This document shows, one piece after another, positions 1 through 7,762 of a stretch of 64,000 nt of DNA. The translations under genes were made by a program, and so were the position numbers. Origin of the DNA: Methylopila sp. 73B (GTDB lineage Bacteria > Pseudomonadota > Alphaproteobacteria > Rhizobiales > Methylopilaceae); assembly GCF_000526315.1 (NCBI RefSeq), contig NZ_JAFV01000001.1:2418001-2482000 (forward strand). The letters are read 5' to 3'. Each line of letters begins with the position of its first letter. The first letter of the stretch is position 1. The notes below the pieces were generated by a model. It saw only the letters and a list, made by a program, of their open reading frames with translations. It did not search any database and was not told where the DNA came from.

Positions 1-471
1 CTGCGGGCTGGTGATCAGCGCCCGGGCGAGCGCGACGCGCTGCTGCTGGCCGCCGGAGAGCTGCGCCGGACGCCGCGAGGCGTACTGGTCCATGTGCATG
101 AGCTTGAGCATCCCGAGCGCCTTCTCCCGCCGCTCGGCCTTCGCCACGCCCTTCATCTTCAGCGAGAAGGCGACGTTGTCGACGAGGTCGAGATGCGGGA
201 ACAGCGCGTAGGACTGGAACATCATCGAGGTCGCGCGCCGGGCGGGCGGCAGGTCCGTCACGACGACGTCGCCGAGGCGGATGTCGCCGGAGGTGACGCT
301 CTCGTGGCCGGCGATCATGCGCAGCGTCGAGGTCTTGCCGCAGCCGGAGGGACCGAGCAGGCAGCAGTAGGTCCCGGCCTTGATCTTCAGGCTGATCGCG
401 TCAACCGCGACGGCGTCGTCGCCGTATCGCTTGGTGACCGAGGCGAGGTCGATCTCGGCGGCTTGCGGCAT
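1..471 (-). CDS. ABC transporter ATP-binding protein, PotA/spermidine-putrescine-like (partial)
   Basis: The first 157 codons of an importer ATPase; the gene runs off the left edge, so Walker B and any C-terminal regulatory domain are not visible. Walker A reads GPSGCGKTS, the Q-loop region reads MMFQSYALFPHL, and the signature LSGGQQQR lies right at the edge. The protein begins MPQAAEIDLASVTKRYG at 471. Such ATPases energise uptake of polyamines, ferric iron or similar solutes together with two permeases and a periplasmic binding protein, which should lie to the left of the window. It is transcribed leftward like the GntR gene behind it, with a 142-base gap, so an own promoter is possible. 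The ATPase call is firm; the substrate is only a guess from similarity in the VDNVAFSLKMKGV region. Confidence 0.9.
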   Translation of the reverse strand, partial: MPQAAEIDLASVTKRYGDDAVAVDAISLKIKAGTYCCLLGPSGCGKTSTLRMIAGHESVTSGDIRLGDVVVTDLPPARRATSMMFQSYALFPHLDLVDNVAFSLKMKGVAKAERREKALGMLKLMHMDQYASRRPAQLSGGQQQRVALARALITSPQ

Positions 472-613
472 CTGTGCTCCGGGCTGGGTCGCAGACCAGC
501 AACGCCCGTGCCAAACGCGCGGCGCTCGGAACGAACGGAGCCTGCGGTCAAGCTGACGGCCGCACAGCTTAAAACAGCGTCAACCGCCCAATCGACGCGC
601 AGCCGGCTCGCGT

Positions 614-1612
614 TCACGCCATCAGGAACGCCGGGGCGGAGGGGCCGCCTTGCGCGCGGAACGCCGCGACGCGCTCCGCCGCCTTGCGCATGCTCGACAG
701 CAGATGGTCGCTGAGCGCCGTGGCGGCGCGGTCGCCGTCGTTGGCCTTCAGCGCCGCGAGAATGGCGAGATGCTCGTCCATGAAGGGATCGATGCGCGGC
801 GCCTTGGCGATCGCGGCCTGGATGTGCTTGCCGACGACCAGCAGGCAACGCGTGCGCTCGAGCGCGGCGCGCGCCTCGGCGTTGCGGCCGAAACCTAAGC
901 ACGTCACGTGGATGTCCGCTTCGAGCGCGTCGAGTTCGGCGACGCCGTAGTCCGGAGCCGCCCGGTTCGCGGCGGCGTGCCGGGTCATCATTTCACGGAG
1001 CTGGGCGGCTGGCACGCGGCCGGCGGCGCTCCTGATCAGGGGCGGCTCCAGCATCAGCCGGAGCTCGTAGAGATCGCTGATGCGGGCTTCGTCCATCGGC
1101 ACGATCTGCCAGTGGCCGCTGTCGGTCTTGACCGCGATGCCCGCGCCCTGCGCCCGCAGCAGCAGGTTGCGCGCCACCGTCCGCCCGACGCCGAAGTGAC
1201 GCGCCAACGCCAGTTCGTTGATGCGGAAGCGGCCGAAGACGGACGCCTCGATGACCGCGCGCTCCAGCGCATAGTAGAGCGTGTCCCAGGCGTCGTCGCG
1301 CGCGGCGCCTGTCGCGAGGCCCAGGATCTCGGCGGTAAGCGCGACCCGCTTCGGCGGCCCATCGCCGACGAGGACCCCGCGCCCGTCGAACCGCCGCACC
1401 AGCTTTTCCGCCTCGAGCTGCGCGAAGGCCTGCTTCACCGGCGAGCGGCTGGCGCCGAACAGGCTCGCCAGCGCGCCCTCGGCCAGCACCGCGCCCGCAG
1501 GCAGCCGCCCGGACGCGATCGTCTCGCGCAACGTGTCCGCGATCAGGGCGTAGGCCGGGCGCTTGCGTTCGAACATGCGTCTCGTTTCCGGAGACAGGTT
1601 TTTCCCGGGCAT
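614..1612 (-). CDS. GntR-family regulator with two winged helices and an FCD-like C-terminal domain
   Basis: A 332-residue DNA-binding regulator. A GntR-type winged helix spans about residues 17-80 (ALASLFGASRSPVKQAF). A second winged-helix-like segment follows at about 110-175 (LALARHFGVGRTVARNLL). The C-terminal half looks like an FCD sensor domain: DLYELRLMLEPPLIR opens it, and EADIHVTCLGFGRN and DEHLAILAAL carry the Asp/His ligands typical of its metal site. Usual FadR/FCD regulators are 220-250 residues with one winged helix, so this one is about 90 residues long for its class. It lies downstream of altronate dehydratase on the same strand (90-base gap) and probably senses a sugar acid or breakdown product. 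A homologous architecture is encoded at 57983-59041. The ligand is unknown. Confidence 0.85.
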   Translation of the reverse strand: MPGKNLSPETRRMFERKRPAYALIADTLRETIASGRLPAGAVLAEGALASLFGASRSPVKQAFAQLEAEKLVRRFDGRGVLVGDGPPKRVALTAEILGLATGAARDDAWDTLYYALERAVIEASVFGRFRINELALARHFGVGRTVARNLLLRAQGAGIAVKTDSGHWQIVPMDEARISDLYELRLMLEPPLIRSAAGRVPAAQLREMMTRHAAANRAAPDYGVAELDALEADIHVTCLGFGRNAEARAALERTRCLLVVGKHIQAAIAKAPRIDPFMDEHLAILAALKANDGDRAATALSDHLLSSMRKAAERVAAFRAQGGPSAPAFLMA

Positions 1613-1701
1613 CTCACGGCCGCTTAGAGATGAAGCCGCCTCAAGCTCCGAGCGTCCTGCCCCGGTTTATCCGGGGATGATGAAGAGCGACGAAACAGCC
1701 T

Positions 1702-3246
1702 TCAGGTCACCGCGCCGAGCGGCCAGGGGACGAACTCGTTGTCGCCGTAGTCGAAGGTTTCGCTCAGGGACGGCTCGCCGGAGGCGACCGCGATGATCTT
1801 CTCGAAGATGCGCTCGCCCGCCGCTTCGATGGTGTCGGCGCCGGTGACGATCCCGCCGCAGTTCACGTCCATGTCCTCTTCCATGTGCTCGTACATGGCG
1901 TCATTGGTCGCGATCTTGATGCAGGGCGCCGGCTTGAAGCCCGAGACCGAGCCGCGACCAGTGGTGAAGCAGATGATGTTGCAGCCGCCCGCGACCTGGC
2001 CCGTGACCGCCACCGGGTCGTAGCCCGGCGTGTCCATGAACACGAAGCCGGTGCGGTCGATCGGCTCGGCGTATTCGTAGACGGCTTCGAGCGGCATCGT
2101 GCCGCCCTTGGCGACCGCGCCCAGAGACTTCTCCAGGATGGTCGTCAGGCCGCCGGCCTTGTTGCCGTGGGACGGATTGTTGTTGAGCTCCGCGTCGTTC
2201 TTCGCGGTGTAGTCGCGCCACCACTCGATGCGGTCCATCAGCTTCTGGGCGACCGCAGGCGTCTGGGCCCGGCGGGTCAGCAGATGCTCGGCGCCGTAGA
2301 TCTCGGGCGTCTCCGAGAGCACCGCCGTGCCGCCGTGGCGCACGATCAGGTCCGCGGCGTGGCCGAGCGCGGGGTTCGCCGAGATGCCGGAGTAGCCGTC
2401 AGACCCGCCGCACTGGAGCGCGAGCTTGAGCTTCGACAGCGGCTGTGGGGCGCGCTCGGCCGCGTTGACCGTGTCGAGCATGCCGCGGATCGCCTCCGAC
2501 GCCGCCTCGATCGACTTGCGCGTGCCCCCCGTGCGCTGGATCGTCATGGTCTTGAGGAATGGCCCCTCCGCAAGGCCCGACCGCTCCAGCAGCATGTCGA
2601 TCTGGTTGGTCTCGCAACCAAGCCCGATCATCAGGATGCCGCCGAAGTTCGGGTTGCGCGCGTAGCCCGCGAGCGTCCGGATCAGGAAGCGATAGCCCTC
2701 GGAGGCTGTGTTGATGGCGCAGCCGCCGCCGTGGGTCAGCGCGACGACGCCGTCGACGTTCGGATGGCCCGCGAGCCCGCCCTTGTTGTTGAAGTGGTCG
2801 GCGACCGCCTTCGCGACCGTCGCCGAACAGTTCACCGAGCTCACGATCCCGATGTAGTTGCGGGTCCCGACGTCGCCGTTCGCGCGGCCGAAGCCCAGGA
2901 AGGTGCGCCGTTCGCCCTCCGGCAGGAGCGGCGTCGGACGGGCGTCGGCGGCGAAGTGGTGGACCACCTCGCTGTCGTGCATCGCCATGTTGTGCAGATG
3001 CACATGATCGCCGGCCGCGATGTCGCGCGTCGCGTAGCCGATGGTCTGGCCGTACTTGATGACCTCCGCGCCGCTCGCGATGCCCCCTACGGCGACCTTA
3101 TGGCCGCGCGGCACCTCGCCGGAGGTCACGACGCCCGCGACTCCGATGGGCGTTCCCGCCGCGACGCCGGAGCGGACCACGGCGACGTTGTCGACGGGGT
3201 TCAGAAGGATGGCCTGGGCCTGACGATCAAGGGTTTCCACGGGCAT
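1702..3246 (-). CDS. uxaA: Altronate dehydratase (UxaA/GarD family)
   Basis: Dehydrates D-altronate to 2-keto-3-deoxy-D-gluconate in galacturonate breakdown, in the cytoplasm. At 514 residues it is full length for the family. An N-terminal SAF domain (about 1-90, HKVAVGGIASGAEVIKYGQ) is followed by the large UxaA domain with HGGGCAINT, LGCETNQIDML, LQCGGSDGYSGISANPALG and SETPEIYGAEHLLTRRA. The last two favour altronate over galactarate dehydratase. Start: ATG at 3244-3246, preceded on the minus strand by a purine-rich GAGGAGG-like ribosome binding site. The GntR gene at 614-1612 follows on the same strand. Reductases able to make the substrate belong to the mannitol dehydrogenase family, one member of which lies at 10200. 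KDG kinase and KDPG aldolase are not in the window. Confidence 0.9.
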   Translation of the reverse strand: MPVETLDRQAQAILLNPVDNVAVVRSGVAAGTPIGVAGVVTSGEVPRGHKVAVGGIASGAEVIKYGQTIGYATRDIAAGDHVHLHNMAMHDSEVVHHFAADARPTPLLPEGERRTFLGFGRANGDVGTRNYIGIVSSVNCSATVAKAVADHFNNKGGLAGHPNVDGVVALTHGGGCAINTASEGYRFLIRTLAGYARNPNFGGILMIGLGCETNQIDMLLERSGLAEGPFLKTMTIQRTGGTRKSIEAASEAIRGMLDTVNAAERAPQPLSKLKLALQCGGSDGYSGISANPALGHAADLIVRHGGTAVLSETPEIYGAEHLLTRRAQTPAVAQKLMDRIEWWRDYTAKNDAELNNNPSHGNKAGGLTTILEKSLGAVAKGGTMPLEAVYEYAEPIDRTGFVFMDTPGYDPVAVTGQVAGGCNIICFTTGRGSVSGFKPAPCIKIATNDAMYEHMEEDMDVNCGGIVTGADTIEAAGERIFEKIIAVASGEPSLSETFDYGDNEFVPWPLGAVT

Positions 3247-3309
3247 GTGCGCGCCTCCTCGGGGCGATGCGCCGACCCTGGGTGCGCCGGGTCGATCAAT
3301 TTATTGGCT

Positions 3310-3321
3310 ATTGCGTGCAAT
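3310..3321. promoter_or_regulatory. Candidate operator upstream of uxaA
   Basis: ATTGCGTGCAAT is a perfect ATTGC/GCAAT inverted repeat with a 2-base centre, lying in the divergent gap 64 bases upstream of the uxaA start. Small symmetrical sites of this kind suit GntR-family dimers. Which protein binds is unknown; the GntR protein encoded at 614-1612 is the obvious candidate. Confidence 0.4.
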
Positions 3322-3443
3322 GTACGACCATGATAGGCGATGAAAGTCAACAGCGACGTCAGAGCGCTGATCATGAGGAAATCGGACGGATCGATCGTTT
3401 CGACCGTCTTCACGTTCTTTCGGCTCGTATTCATGCCCCTAAC

Positions 3444-3479
3444 CTTCAAGACGACGTCGCAGTGCGACTTGTCTTGAAG
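3444..3479. promoter_or_regulatory. 36-base interrupted palindrome in the leader of the ABC importer operon
   Basis: CTTCAAGAC at 3444-3452 pairs perfectly with GTCTTGAAG at 3471-3479, and inside it GTCGCA (3456-3461) pairs with TGCGAC (3463-3468). It sits 45 bases before the first permease start. It may be an operator with dyad symmetry or a leader hairpin; the one-base centre of the inner repeat fits a protein-bound dyad better than a tight RNA loop. Confidence 0.5.
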
Positions 3480-3523
3480 ACGAAGCGTGGATTGACGACA
3501 GCCAGTCTGGAACGGATCAAGGA

Positions 3524-4207
3524 ATGGGCTACGAGTTCGACTTCAGTTTTCTGAGCGAGTACGCCCCCGACCTATGGCGCGGGGTGTGGCTGACGCTTTG
3601 GATGACGGTCGTCTCGATCGTGCCCGGCTTCGTCCTCGGGACCCTCTGCGCCATCGGCCGGATCTACGGCTCCACGCCGGTGCGACGCGCGGCGACGGTC
3701 TACGTCGAGGCGATCCGCAACACGCCGCTCGTCATCCAGGTGTTCTGGCTGTTCTTCGGGCTCGCGGTGCTCGGCGCCCGTCTCGACGCCTTCACCGCCG
3801 CGATCATCGCGCTCTCGATCAACGTGGGCGCCTACACCGCGGAGATCATGCGGGCGGGCTTCGAGAGCATCCCTCGCGGCCAGCGCGAGGCCGCCTCCTG
3901 CCTCGCGCTCAGCGGCCCCCAGCGGGTGCTCTATGTCGAGCTGCCCCAGGCGGTGGAGCGGGTCTACCCCGCCCTCGTCAGCCAGTTCATCCTGATGATG
4001 CTCGCGACCTCGATCATGTCGCAGATCTCGGCCGAGGAACTCACGGGCGTCGCCTACCAGATCCAGTCCTTCACCTTCCGGGGCTTCGAGGCCTACCTCG
4101 TCACCGCCGCGATCTACCTCGCCCTCGTCACCATGCTCCGCCTCACCCTGCACGGGGTCGCGCTCGCCGCGTTCCCGCGGCGGCGGCGGCTCGGCACGCC
4201 GCTTTAG
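3524..4207 (+). CDS. Polar amino-acid-type ABC transporter permease (HisM/HisQ family)
   Basis: A 227-residue inner-membrane permease of the polar amino acid uptake family. The N-terminal part (about 10-70) holds the first helices, including LWRGVWLTLWMTVVSIVPG and VEAIRNTPLVIQVFWLFF. The cytoplasmic coupling loop reads EIMRAGFESIPRGQREAASCLALS at about 105-130, the EAA motif that docks onto the ATPase. It is followed after 13 bases by a second permease, then the ATPase and binding protein, so the four genes form one operon. The substrate may not be an amino acid, because the operon is followed by arabonate-type catabolic genes. The start ATG has only a weak GGA nearby. Confidence 0.9.
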   Translation: MGYEFDFSFLSEYAPDLWRGVWLTLWMTVVSIVPGFVLGTLCAIGRIYGSTPVRRAATVYVEAIRNTPLVIQVFWLFFGLAVLGARLDAFTAAIIALSINVGAYTAEIMRAGFESIPRGQREAASCLALSGPQRVLYVELPQAVERVYPALVSQFILMMLATSIMSQISAEELTGVAYQIQSFTFRGFEAYLVTAAIYLALVTMLRLTLHGVALAAFPRRRRLGTPL

Positions 4208-4220
4208 AGGGATCGGCACG

Positions 4221-4865
4221 ATGCTCGGACTGACCGTCGACCAACTCCTCTTCCTCGTCCGCGGCGCCGGCTGGACCCTGGTTCTGTCGCTGCTGGGCTT
4301 CGTCGGAGGCGCCATCCTCGGCCTGCCGGTGGCGCTCGCCCGCTCGTCGAAGCTCAAGGCGCTGCGGATGATCTCGAGCGCCTATGTCCAGCTGATTCAG
4401 GGCATTCCGCTGCCGGTGATCATGTTCGTGGTCTACTTCGGGCTGTCGATCGGCGGCTTCGAGGTGCCGGCGCTGGTCGCGGCCGGGCTCGCAATGACCG
4501 CCTACTCCAGCGCCTATCTCGGCGAGATCTGGAAGGGCTGCATCCAGTCGGTGCCGAAGACCCAATGGGAGGCGGCGGAGTGCCTCGCCCTGACGGGAAC
4601 GCAGCGCTTCGTCCATGTGATCCTGCCCCAGGCGCTGAAGATCGCGGTGCCCCCCACCGTCGGCTTCCTCGTCCAGATCGTGAAGAACACGTCGTATTCG
4701 GTCGTTATCGGTTTCTTTGACCTGACCTATTCGGCCAAGGTCCTGAACAACTCGACCTACAAGCCATTCCTCGTCTTCTCGATCGCCGCCGCGCTCTACT
4801 TCGTCATCTGCTACCCGCTGTCGCTGCTCGCCGGTCGGTTCGAGCGCAAGCTGAAACGCGTCTGA
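4221..4865 (+). CDS. Polar amino-acid-type ABC transporter permease, second subunit
   Basis: A 214-residue permease that would pair with the preceding one to form the membrane channel. It shows the EAA loop as GEIWKGCIQSVPKTQWEAAE at about 110-130, and the conserved QLIQGIPLPVIMFVVYFG segment near residue 50-70. Helices are evident throughout (LFLVRGAGWTLVLSLLGFV; FLVFSIAAALYFVICYPLSLLAG). A ribosome binding site GAGGGATCGG lies just upstream. Second gene of the 3524-6494 importer operon. The two permeases are clearly divergent from each other, as expected for heterodimeric HisMQ-type channels. Confidence 0.9.
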   Translation: MLGLTVDQLLFLVRGAGWTLVLSLLGFVGGAILGLPVALARSSKLKALRMISSAYVQLIQGIPLPVIMFVVYFGLSIGGFEVPALVAAGLAMTAYSSAYLGEIWKGCIQSVPKTQWEAAECLALTGTQRFVHVILPQALKIAVPPTVGFLVQIVKNTSYSVVIGFFDLTYSAKVLNNSTYKPFLVFSIAAALYFVICYPLSLLAGRFERKLKRV

Positions 4866-4878
4866 GGAGACATCTTCC

Positions 4879-5607
4879 ATGGAGCCCATGGTCCGCTTCC
4901 AGGACGTCCACAAATCCTTCGGCGCCGTCGAGGTGTTGAAGGGGATCACGCTCGACGTGCCGCGCGGCGACGTCGTCGTGCTCGTCGGGCGCTCCGGCTC
5001 GGGCAAAAGCACCGCGCTCCGCTGCATCAACGGGCTCGAGACGGTGAACGGCGGCGAACTCCACGTCTGCGGCGAGAAGCTCCACGACGGCAAGACCGAC
5101 CTGCGCAAACTGCGCCAGGAGGTCGGGATCGTGTTCCAGAGCTACAACCTGTTCCCGCATCTCACCGTCGAGCAGAACGTTACCCTCGCCCCGCGCAAGG
5201 TGATGAAGGTCGGCGCGAAGGAGGCGAAGGAGCTCGCCGCCCATGTGCTGGCGCAGGTCGGCCTGTCCGAGAAGGCGCAGAGCTACCCCGAGCAGCTCTC
5301 CGGCGGGCAGCAGCAGCGCGTCGCGATCGCGCGCTCGCTCGCCATGAAGCCGAAGCTGATGCTGTTCGACGAGGTGACCTCGGCGCTCGATCCCGAACTT
5401 ACCGGCGAGGTGCTGCGCGTGATCGAGCGGCTCGCCCAGGACGGCATGACCATGGTGCTGGTGACCCACGAGATGGGATTCGCCCGCGGCGTCGCCGACC
5501 AGATCGTCTTCATGCACCACGGCAAGGTCTGGGAGCGCGGCGGCGCGGAGATGCTGCGCGCGCCCCAGACGCCCGAACTGCAGCAGTTCGTCGCCACCGA
5601 TCTCTGA
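4879..5607 (+). CDS. Polar amino-acid-type ABC transporter ATP-binding protein
   Basis: A 242-residue ATPase, the usual length for GlnQ/HisP-type subunits. Every catalytic element is present: Walker A GRSGSGKST, Q-loop IVFQSYNLFPHLTVEQNV, signature LSGGQQQRVAIARSLA, Walker B LMLFDEVTSALDPE and the H-loop VLVTHEMGFARGVADQI. The Walker B aspartate is followed by Glu, so it should be active. A GAGGAGA ribosome binding site precedes the start at 4879; an alternative ATG lies three codons later. Third gene of the importer operon, 13 bases after the second permease and 80 bases before the binding protein. Confidence 0.93.
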   Translation: MEPMVRFQDVHKSFGAVEVLKGITLDVPRGDVVVLVGRSGSGKSTALRCINGLETVNGGELHVCGEKLHDGKTDLRKLRQEVGIVFQSYNLFPHLTVEQNVTLAPRKVMKVGAKEAKELAAHVLAQVGLSEKAQSYPEQLSGGQQQRVAIARSLAMKPKLMLFDEVTSALDPELTGEVLRVIERLAQDGMTMVLVTHEMGFARGVADQIVFMHHGKVWERGGAEMLRAPQTPELQQFVATDL

Positions 5608-5687
5608 CGTCTCACGACGTCTTTGACGCGTCACGCCTTCAACCAATCGGCCGCGGCAAGACGGCCCACCCTCGAGAGGAACTGCCC

Positions 5688-6494
5688 ATGACCTTCGCCA
5701 CCGTCTCCCGCCGCTCCGCGCTTGCGCTTGCGCTCGGCCTCGCCGCATTCGCCGCGCCCGCCCACGCCGGCACGCTCGAGACCATCAAGGAGCGCGGCGC
5801 GATCCTGGTCGCGATCGACGTCAGCCATCCGCCCTACGGCATGCTCGACTCCTCCGCTAAGGAGACCGGCTCCGACGTGGAGACCGCCAAGCTGCTGGCC
5901 GAAGACCTCGGCGTGAAGCTGCAGGTCGTGCAGGTGTCCGGCGCCAACCGCGTGCCCTTCCTGCTCTCCGGCAAGGCGGACGTCGTGATCGCCTCGTTCT
6001 CGATCACCGAGGAGCGGAAGAAGGTCGTGGCCTATTCGAAGCCCTACGGCGTCGTGCCCGTCGTCGTTTCCGCGCCGAAGGACGCGACGATTGCGAAGCC
6101 CGAGGACCTCGACGGGAAGACGATCGCAGTCGCCCGCGGCACAACCGCCGACATCGAACTGACCAAGGTGACGAAGGCCTCGGCCCCCGGCGCCCGCGTC
6201 GTCCGCTACGAGGACGAGGCCACGGCCAACGCGGCGGTCGCCACCGGCCAGCAGGACATCCTCGCCGCGGCGCTCTCGACCGCGAACGCCGTGCGCGACG
6301 CCAACCCCGGCAAGAACCTCGAGGTGAAGCTGACCATGGCCGCCTACCCGATGGCGATCGGCCTGCGCAAGAACGACGAGGCGTTCCAGGCCAAGCTCGA
6401 CGAGTGGGTGTCGGCGAACCTCAAGAACGGCAAGCTCAACGGCATCTACCAGAAGTACTTCGGCATGGCGCTGCCGGCCGAGTTCACCAACTGA
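5688..6494 (+). CDS. Family 3 periplasmic substrate-binding protein of the ABC importer
   Basis: A 268-residue secreted binding protein. A signal peptide covers about residues 1-27 (LALALGLAAFAAPAHAG), with cleavage likely after AHA. The mature protein opens with TLETIKERGAILVAIDVSHPPYGM, the standard start of family 3 binding proteins, and continues with VASFSITEERKKVVAYSKPY and DLDGKTIAVARGTTAD. It would deliver the ligand to the two permeases encoded upstream. The expected Asp contacting an alpha-amino group is not obvious to me, and the operon context (arabonate-type dehydratase and semialdehyde dehydrogenase) leaves open a ligand other than an amino acid, such as hydroxyproline or a sugar acid. 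Confidence 0.9.
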   Translation: MTFATVSRRSALALALGLAAFAAPAHAGTLETIKERGAILVAIDVSHPPYGMLDSSAKETGSDVETAKLLAEDLGVKLQVVQVSGANRVPFLLSGKADVVIASFSITEERKKVVAYSKPYGVVPVVVSAPKDATIAKPEDLDGKTIAVARGTTADIELTKVTKASAPGARVVRYEDEATANAAVATGQQDILAAALSTANAVRDANPGKNLEVKLTMAAYPMAIGLRKNDEAFQAKLDEWVSANLKNGKLNGIYQKYFGMALPAEFTN

Positions 6495-6541
6495 TTTCAT
6501 GACGCCCTGAACCCCGCGTCATTCCGAGCGAAGTCCCGGAC

Positions 6542-6590
6542 TCCATCAGCCCGCCGGGCGACGACCGACCTCGACCGGCGGGCTGATGGA
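6542..6590. terminator. Strong inverted repeat after the ABC importer operon (terminator or palindromic repeat element)
   Basis: A 16-bp perfect stem: 6542-6557 (TCCATCAGCCCGCCGG) pairs with 6575-6590 across a 17-base loop. It lies within a segment (about 6519-6640) starting CGTCATTCCGAGCG that resembles intergenic palindromic repeats. There is no T run after it, so it is not a textbook intrinsic terminator. It probably separates transport from catabolic transcripts. Confidence 0.45.
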
Positions 6591-6742
6591 CACCGGGCCA
6601 AGCCCGGGGCGACCGCGGAGCGTGGATGACCGCGGGCTCACTGCGCGGCGGCTCCAGCGCAGGGTTCTCGCCGGCCGGGGGCGGCCGTCCCTGCAATCGC
6701 ACGTCCGGCTTCCCCTCTCCCGCGCATTCCGCTATCTCACCC

Positions 6743-6758
6743 TCGAACAAATGTTCGA
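6743..6758. promoter_or_regulatory. Candidate GntR operator upstream of the keto-deoxyarabonate dehydratase gene
   Basis: TCGAACAAATGTTCGA is a perfect inverted repeat of 7+2+7 bases, 17 bases before the start at 6775. Read on the minus strand it contains CGAACATTTG, and the same ten bases occur at 10118-10127 upstream of the GntR gene at 9401-10087. That sharing suggests one regulator acts at both sites. Its position so close to the start fits repression. Confidence 0.6.
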
Positions 6759-6774
6759 TTGAGGATCATTTGAT

Positions 6775-7698
6775 ATGGCCAGCCCCGCTCCCTATCGCGG
6801 CGTGTTTCCCGTCGCCCCGACCGTGTTCGACGCCGACGGGCGGCTCGATCTCGAGGGCCAGCGCCGCGCCGTCGACTGCATGATCGACGCGGGGTCGAAT
6901 GGCCTCTGCATCCTCGCCAACTTCTCGGAGCAGTTCGTGCTCACCGACGCCGAGCGCGACCAGGTGCTGGACTGCGTGCTCGAGCACGTCGCCGGCCGCG
7001 TGCCGGTGATCGTCACCACGACGCATTTCGGCTCCCATGTCTGCGCCGAGCGCTCGAAGCGCGCGCAGGACGCCGGCGCCGCGATGGTCATGGTGATGCC
7101 GCCCTACCACGGCGCCACCTTCCGGGTGCCGGAGCCTCAGATCTACGCCTTCTTCAAGACGGTCTCGGACGCGATCGACATCCCGATCATGGTGCAGGAC
7201 GCGCCCGTCGCGGGCACGCCGCTCTCGGTGCCGTTCCTCGCGAAGATGGCGAAGGAGATCGAGCACCTCTCCTATTTCAAGATCGAAGTGCCCTTCGCCG
7301 CCGCGAAGCTCCGCGCGCTGATCGAGGAGGGCGGCGACGCCATCGTCGGCCCGTGGGACGGCGAGGAGGCGATCACGCTGATGGCCGACCTCGACGCCGG
7401 CGCGACCGGCGCCATGACCGGCGGCGCCTACGCCGACGGCATCCGCCAGATCGTCGACCCCTATTTCGCCGGCGACCGCGAGGCCGCCGCGCAGGCCTAC
7501 GAGCGCTGGCTGCCGCTGATCAATTACGAGAACCGTCAGTGTGGGCTCGCCGCCTGCAAGGCGCTCATGAAGGAGGGCGGCGTCATCAAGCACGAGACCT
7601 TGCGCTCGCCCCTTCCGCCGTTACATCCCGCCACGCGGGCCGGCCTGATCGAGATCGCCAAGCGCCTCGACCCGGTCGTGCTGCGCTGGGGCACGTGA
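6775..7698 (+). CDS. DapA-superfamily dehydratase, 2-keto-3-deoxy-L-arabonate dehydratase-like
   Basis: A 307-residue class I aldolase-fold enzyme that would convert 2-keto-3-deoxy-L-arabonate to alpha-ketoglutarate semialdehyde. The segments [49 protein letters not shown] and [20 protein letters not shown] closely resemble what I recall of the Azospirillum brasilense enzyme. The Schiff-base lysine is the K of SYFKIE at about residue 164. The next gene oxidises the product, and a GntR gene lies beyond it. Alternatives within the fold are 5-keto-4-deoxyglucarate dehydratase and the deaminase of hydroxyproline breakdown; the amino-acid-type importer upstream would fit the last, but sequence resemblance favours the arabonate enzyme. 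No arabonate dehydratase is in the window. Confidence 0.82.
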   Translation: MASPAPYRGVFPVAPTVFDADGRLDLEGQRRAVDCMIDAGSNGLCILANFSEQFVLTDAERDQVLDCVLEHVAGRVPVIVTTTHFGSHVCAERSKRAQDAGAAMVMVMPPYHGATFRVPEPQIYAFFKTVSDAIDIPIMVQDAPVAGTPLSVPFLAKMAKEIEHLSYFKIEVPFAAAKLRALIEEGGDAIVGPWDGEEAITLMADLDAGATGAMTGGAYADGIRQIVDPYFAGDREAAAQAYERWLPLINYENRQCGLAACKALMKEGGVIKHETLRSPLPPLHPATRAGLIEIAKRLDPVVLRWGT

Positions 7699-7762
7699 CG
7701 GCGTCGCATTGACCGCCACGCCCGCCTGCGTCGGGCGTCCAGACCTGCCGAGGAGCAAAAAA

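Noticed and set aside
1885-3333. A 482-codon frame opposite uxaA
   Set aside because: It is antisense to a well-supported enzyme and has the usual Arg/His/Ala-rich shadow composition of GC-rich genomes.
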